The position numbers were made by a program, and so were the translations under genes. Of a DNA stretch of 64,000 bases, positions 61,560 through 64,000 are shown piece by piece (positions within the stretch are counted from its first letter, which is position 1; each line of letters starts with the position of its first letter). The stretch spans positions 42,428 to 106,427 of the forward strand of contig JBDKTO010000051.1 in assembly GCA_039680175.1 (NCBI GenBank), written 5' to 3'. A model generated the notes under the pieces. That model ran no database searches. It saw only the letters and a list, made by a program, of their open reading frames with translations, and was not told the origin of the DNA. The stretch is from Veillonellales bacterium. GTDB taxonomy: Bacteria > Bacillota > Negativicutes > JAAYSF01.

Positions 61560-62171
61560 ATGCAGAAATTGGCGGCAAAATTGGTAAAAGTAATGCACGA
61601 AGTGGCATATGTAGCGAAGAATGGCAACAATGAATACCATGGCTATTCCTATGCGACCAGTGCCGACGTATTACAAAAAATCAATGCGGCTTTGACGAAG
61701 TATAATATTTGCTCCATTGCATCACCGGAGGTCATCAGTATGACCGATGTAACCACGGCAAAAGGAAATACAGAGCACCTGGCAACGGTAAAAATCAGTA
61801 TTCTGCTTGTAGATGCGGAAAGCGGTGAAACCGTGACGATTGCCGGGTTGGGCTCCGGTCAGGATATCGGCGATAAGGCTGTCATGAAGGCCGAAACGGC
61901 AGCGATTAAGTACAGCTATTTGTTGTCGATGGCTATCCAAACAGGCGACGACCCGGAGGCTGATACTCAAACTGATGAAGCAATGGAAGAACAACCGAAT
62001 ATGGATACTGCCGGTAAAAAGAATGTTAAGCAAACCCGTAATACTTCTAAAGCCACGGTATGTGCGGACTGCGGAGTTGAGATTTCCGAAAAAGTTAGGA
62101 CATATTCGGCAGGAAAGTATGGGAGACCGTTATGTATGAAGTGCCAACAACAGCAGCATAACGTGGCATGA
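61560..62171 (+). CDS. ERF-family single-strand annealing protein with zinc finger
   Basis: 203 residues. ERF core: AKNGNNEYHGYSYATSADVLQ, GLGSGQDIGDKAVMKAETAAIKYSYL. The C-terminal CADCG...CMKC adds a zinc-binding motif. Anneals complementary ssDNA in phage-type recombination. AAGGAGGCG precedes the ATG. Last gene of the plus-strand module, followed by a terminator. Confidence 0.9.
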   Translation: MQKLAAKLVKVMHEVAYVAKNGNNEYHGYSYATSADVLQKINAALTKYNICSIASPEVISMTDVTTAKGNTEHLATVKISILLVDAESGETVTIAGLGSGQDIGDKAVMKAETAAIKYSYLLSMAIQTGDDPEADTQTDEAMEEQPNMDTAGKKNVKQTRNTSKATVCADCGVEISEKVRTYSAGKYGRPLCMKCQQQQHNVA

Positions 62172-62177
62172 AGCTTT

Positions 62178-62214
62178 AAAATAACTCTAATTTAGTTGAT
62201 TAGGGTTATTTTTT
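62178..62214 (+). terminator. Terminator after the ERF gene
   Basis: AAATAACTCTAAT pairs with ATTAGGGTTATTT (one G-T pair), then T run. Confidence 0.85.
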
Positions 62215-62622
62215 ATGCTTTGAGCAGAGCGAATCTACAAAGGTTTTTGTTAACAAAAACTGTATTATATATTTGAGAGCTATGATTTCCAGATGGCGAC
62301 GCTTTCAAACTATTATCATCTATTACATTTATAAACCAAATGGCTAATTATTTGCTTGTTTCCCCAGTTTCCCCATAAATTTAATGTTCTGGCTTATAGG
62401 GTATGATCCAATATTGGGGAAGTTGGGGATATATATTAAAGTTTCTGTATTTAAAGCCAATTTTGGTTTTGATAACTAATGCATATTGGCTTTCAAACCT
62501 ACCATTATTAGCCTGTTTGGCGTAAAATGGACATTTATTCGAATGCAAAACTTCAATAACAAGTGCCGTATAGTTACGATGATCGATTTTAAAATGTGTA
62601 ATTCTACTTAATCTGCTTAAAC

Positions 62623-62639
62623 CACCCGCTATGCGGGTG
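62623..62639. repeat. IS200/IS605-like hairpin, left
   Basis: CACCCGC-TAT-GCGGGTG, a perfect 7-base stem with 3-base loop. Such short GC hairpins mark the ends of IS200/IS605 elements and their non-coding derivatives. A related hairpin lies 150 bases on. Confidence 0.55.
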
Positions 62640-62790
62640 AGAACTGAAAAAGTTATACCTTGACGTAAGAAAACACCGGTTTACTACCTAGATATAGAAA
62701 CCTTCTGGATATTACTTACAAAGATTTTGTTTTCCGAGTAAATAACTACTAGTTGATTCGTTAGCTATAGCTACAAGGGGGTCGATCAAG

Positions 62791-62809
62791 CCACCCGTTT
62801 TACGGGTGG
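62791..62809. repeat. IS200/IS605-like hairpin, right
   Basis: CCACCCGT-TTT-ACGGGTGG, a perfect 8-base stem with 3-base loop. Pairs in style with 62623-62639 and encloses about 150 bases without genes. Confidence 0.55.
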
Positions 62810-62820
62810 TGCTATAAACC

Positions 62821-62933
62821 CGCAAGTAGTTCTGGAAAACTGCACTTCTTTGCACGTACCCGGTTATGCCTGATTTCATGCGGGCCACCGGGATTTTTTA
62901 CGCGCGCCGCCGTCCGCAAGTAGTTTGGGAAAA
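62821..62933 (+). repeat. Direct repeat CGCAAGTAGTT...GGAAAA
   Basis: CGCAAGTAGTTCTGGAAAA at 62821-62839 and CGCAAGTAGTTTGGGAAAA at 62915-62933, two differences in 19. Might be iterons or traces of insertion. Confidence 0.6.
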
Positions 62934-62987
62934 AAACAAGGATAAAAAACATTTGAGACAATTTTGTCCGCGATTAAAGGACATGTT

Positions 62988-63048
62988 ATAGACAGCCTTT
63001 AAACTCCCTTAAATACTGATTTAAAAGCATTTAAAGGCGTCTATTTTT
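62988..63048 (+). terminator. Long hairpin with T tail in the control region
   Basis: ATAGAC-AG-CCTTTAAA pairs with TTTAAAGG-C-GTCTAT, then TTTT. A gene-free transcript could end here, for example a counter-transcribed or regulatory RNA. Confidence 0.5.
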
Positions 63049-63407
63049 GGCCGAAATTTAACCTTTGACGTCATGTAACTAAGGAACTAGAAAGGAACTA
63101 AAATAAAAAAAGCCACAACCGCTTATAACATAAGGTTTTAAAGCAGTTTAGGCCACGGAAAGGTAAGGAACTTTTTAAGACATGCCATATTAATAAATAT
63201 AACAAAAAATCCGTATTAATATACGCATTATACAACGATAAATAAAAATCTTTGAAAATGATTTGAATTTAGCATTACAATAAAAAAGAATCTGATATAG
63301 AAAGCGAGATGGTCATGTATTGCCGCAGCAATATATAAAAACATTTAATGATGATAATTCCCAGGCGGGCGGCAACCTCTCGCCAATTTATGCTGCTACC
63401 AGCGGAA

Positions 63408-63806
63408 TCATGCGTGAAGTTTTTTTTCCGTCAGCGTAGCACAATGTTCTTTAAAAGCGTTTTGAAATTGAATTTTAGCCCAGCCACGCAGATCGGCATC
63501 GCCACTCTGCATAAGTTCAGTTAGAACATCGAACATCTCTTTTAAGTCGGGGTCAAATATGGCCTCGACTTTTTGTATTTGCTGTGATGACTCGACCCCT
63601 GTTAATATCCAATCAACAGAGCACATTAATTTCTGAGCAATATTTTTTAGTGCAAGAGCACCGGGCAATGAACCATTTTCCCAATTGCTCACATTGCCGG
63701 AAGAAACACCGATTAGCTGTGCAAATTTAGCCTGAGAGAGACCCGTTCTTGCTCGCAGCTCTTTCAATCTATTTACAATTTCTTGTGTTTCGTCATTTAA
63801 ATGCAT
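63408..63806 (-). CDS. Phage/ICE-type XRE repressor
   Basis: 132 residues. N-terminal helix-turn-helix RTGLSQAKFAQLIGVSSGNVSNWENG; the C-terminal half is helical, not a LexA-type peptidase domain. It is read away from a strong divergent promoter whose spacer carries an operator (63824-63876), so it fits the role of lysogeny-type repressor of the rightward genes beyond the window. Confidence 0.9.
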   Translation of the reverse strand: MHLNDETQEIVNRLKELRARTGLSQAKFAQLIGVSSGNVSNWENGSLPGALALKNIAQKLMCSVDWILTGVESSQQIQKVEAIFDPDLKEMFDVLTELMQSGDADLRGWAKIQFQNAFKEHCATLTEKKLHA

Positions 63807-63823
63807 AGCCTCACCCGCTTTGC

Positions 63824-63876
63824 TACATTAAATTTAATTTAAAATAATTGACTATACATTAATTTTAATGTAAAAT
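63824..63876 (+). promoter_or_regulatory. Repressor operators and rightward promoter
   Basis: Promoter TTGACT (63848-63853), 17-base spacer, TAAAAT (63871-63876). The spacer contains TACATTAA-TT-TTAATGTA (63855-63872), a perfect inverted repeat; a second copy with one mismatch, TACATTAA-AT-TTAATTTA, is at 63824-63841, 31 bases away centre to centre. Binding would block the rightward promoter and could autoregulate the leftward repressor gene. Confidence 0.85.
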
Positions 63877-64000
63877 GAATTTGTGCAGTGAACTTGTACA
63901 CATATTATTCCCAAAAATAACCGCGTTTAACGCACGCGGCGGAGGGTGGTGAATAAAGTGGTATTTCCTGATATTTATATTTCTTTCCGCTAAGGCATGA

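Larger units (their letters stand above)
62215..63407. other. 1.2-kb non-coding region of the element
   Basis: No gene supported on either strand. It contains two CACCCGC-type hairpins (62623-62639, 62791-62809), a direct repeat (62821 and 62915), a terminator-like hairpin (62988-63048) and very AT-rich DNA near 63185-63290. Could be an origin, a control region or a dead insertion. Confidence 0.6.

Overview
The window looks like chromosomal DNA of a strictly anaerobic, moderate-GC Firmicute, most likely of the Negativicutes (Sporomusaceae-like). The clues are the murI...rph-rdgB-yfcE order, a two-subunit class I fumarase next to a Bacillus-type succinate dehydrogenase/fumarate reductase, many oxygen-sensitive enzyme families (2-hydroxyacyl-CoA dehydratase/activase, B12 mutase, NiFe hydrogenase) and strong AGGAGG-type ribosome binding sites. 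The taxonomic call is inference; no rRNA is present.

Layout. (1) 1-1003: truncated ArsP-like permease, ArsR repressor and redox-disulfide protein; a second, complete copy of this cassette lies at 39799-41402. (2) 1216-10447: thioesterase, murI, then an insertion of anaerobic-metabolism genes (CofE-like ligase, dehydratase component plus activase, hydantoinase-like protein, histone-deacetylase-like hydrolase), then rph, rdgB and a phosphodiesterase. (3) 10572-24209: a catabolic island that I cannot match to a described pathway: NIF3-like protein, two transporters, FAD oxidoreductase, a single-chain B12-dependent mutase with fused cobalamin-binding and barrel domains, two small unknown proteins, RidA, a PLP enzyme, a chimeric regulator and a KamB-like P-loop protein (probable mutase reactivase). 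Several of its promoter regions carry the same palindrome TCATC-AAA-GATGA. (4) 24361-29207: fumarase and succinate dehydrogenase/fumarate reductase, which fits disposal of carbon or electrons from the island through fumarate and succinate. (5) 29319-29583: tRNA-Pro, tRNA-Gly and tRNA-Arg, followed by a tRNA-flanking variable zone (to about 33.7 kb) with an orphan 703-residue protein, a decayed IS21 transposase and the tail of an htpX protease gene.

(6) 33773-39212: CDF metal transporter, YqaA-like membrane protein, ferritin-like protein, and a two-gene NiFe hydrogenase whose small subunit has lost the usual N-terminal cysteine pair. (7) 39621-45015: second metal/arsenical cassette, broken fmdE-like gene, C_GCAxxG_C_C protein, SDR and argD-like aminotransferase. 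(8) 45293-56203: a large arsenic/stress island: arsR-arsD-arsA-acr3-arsC, an Fe-S protein, an orphan Cys-containing solute-binding lipoprotein, a second arsR, an ArsM-ArsN2 fusion, an ECF sigma factor, and several small Cys-rich proteins (AhpD-like, DGC-type). (9) 56306-64000: left part of a mobile element: two excisionase-like HTH proteins, RadC, XRE regulator, DUF932-like, Cas4/RecB-like nuclease, ERF annealing protein, IS200/605-like hairpins, and a phage-type repressor with its operator-promoter at the window edge.

Functional reading: ordinary core genes are interrupted by two probably acquired blocks (arsenic island, mobile element). The best candidate for an undescribed system is region 3, a putative amino-acid fermentation route built on a carbon-skeleton or amino mutase with its own transporters, RidA-assisted deamination, reactivase and regulon.
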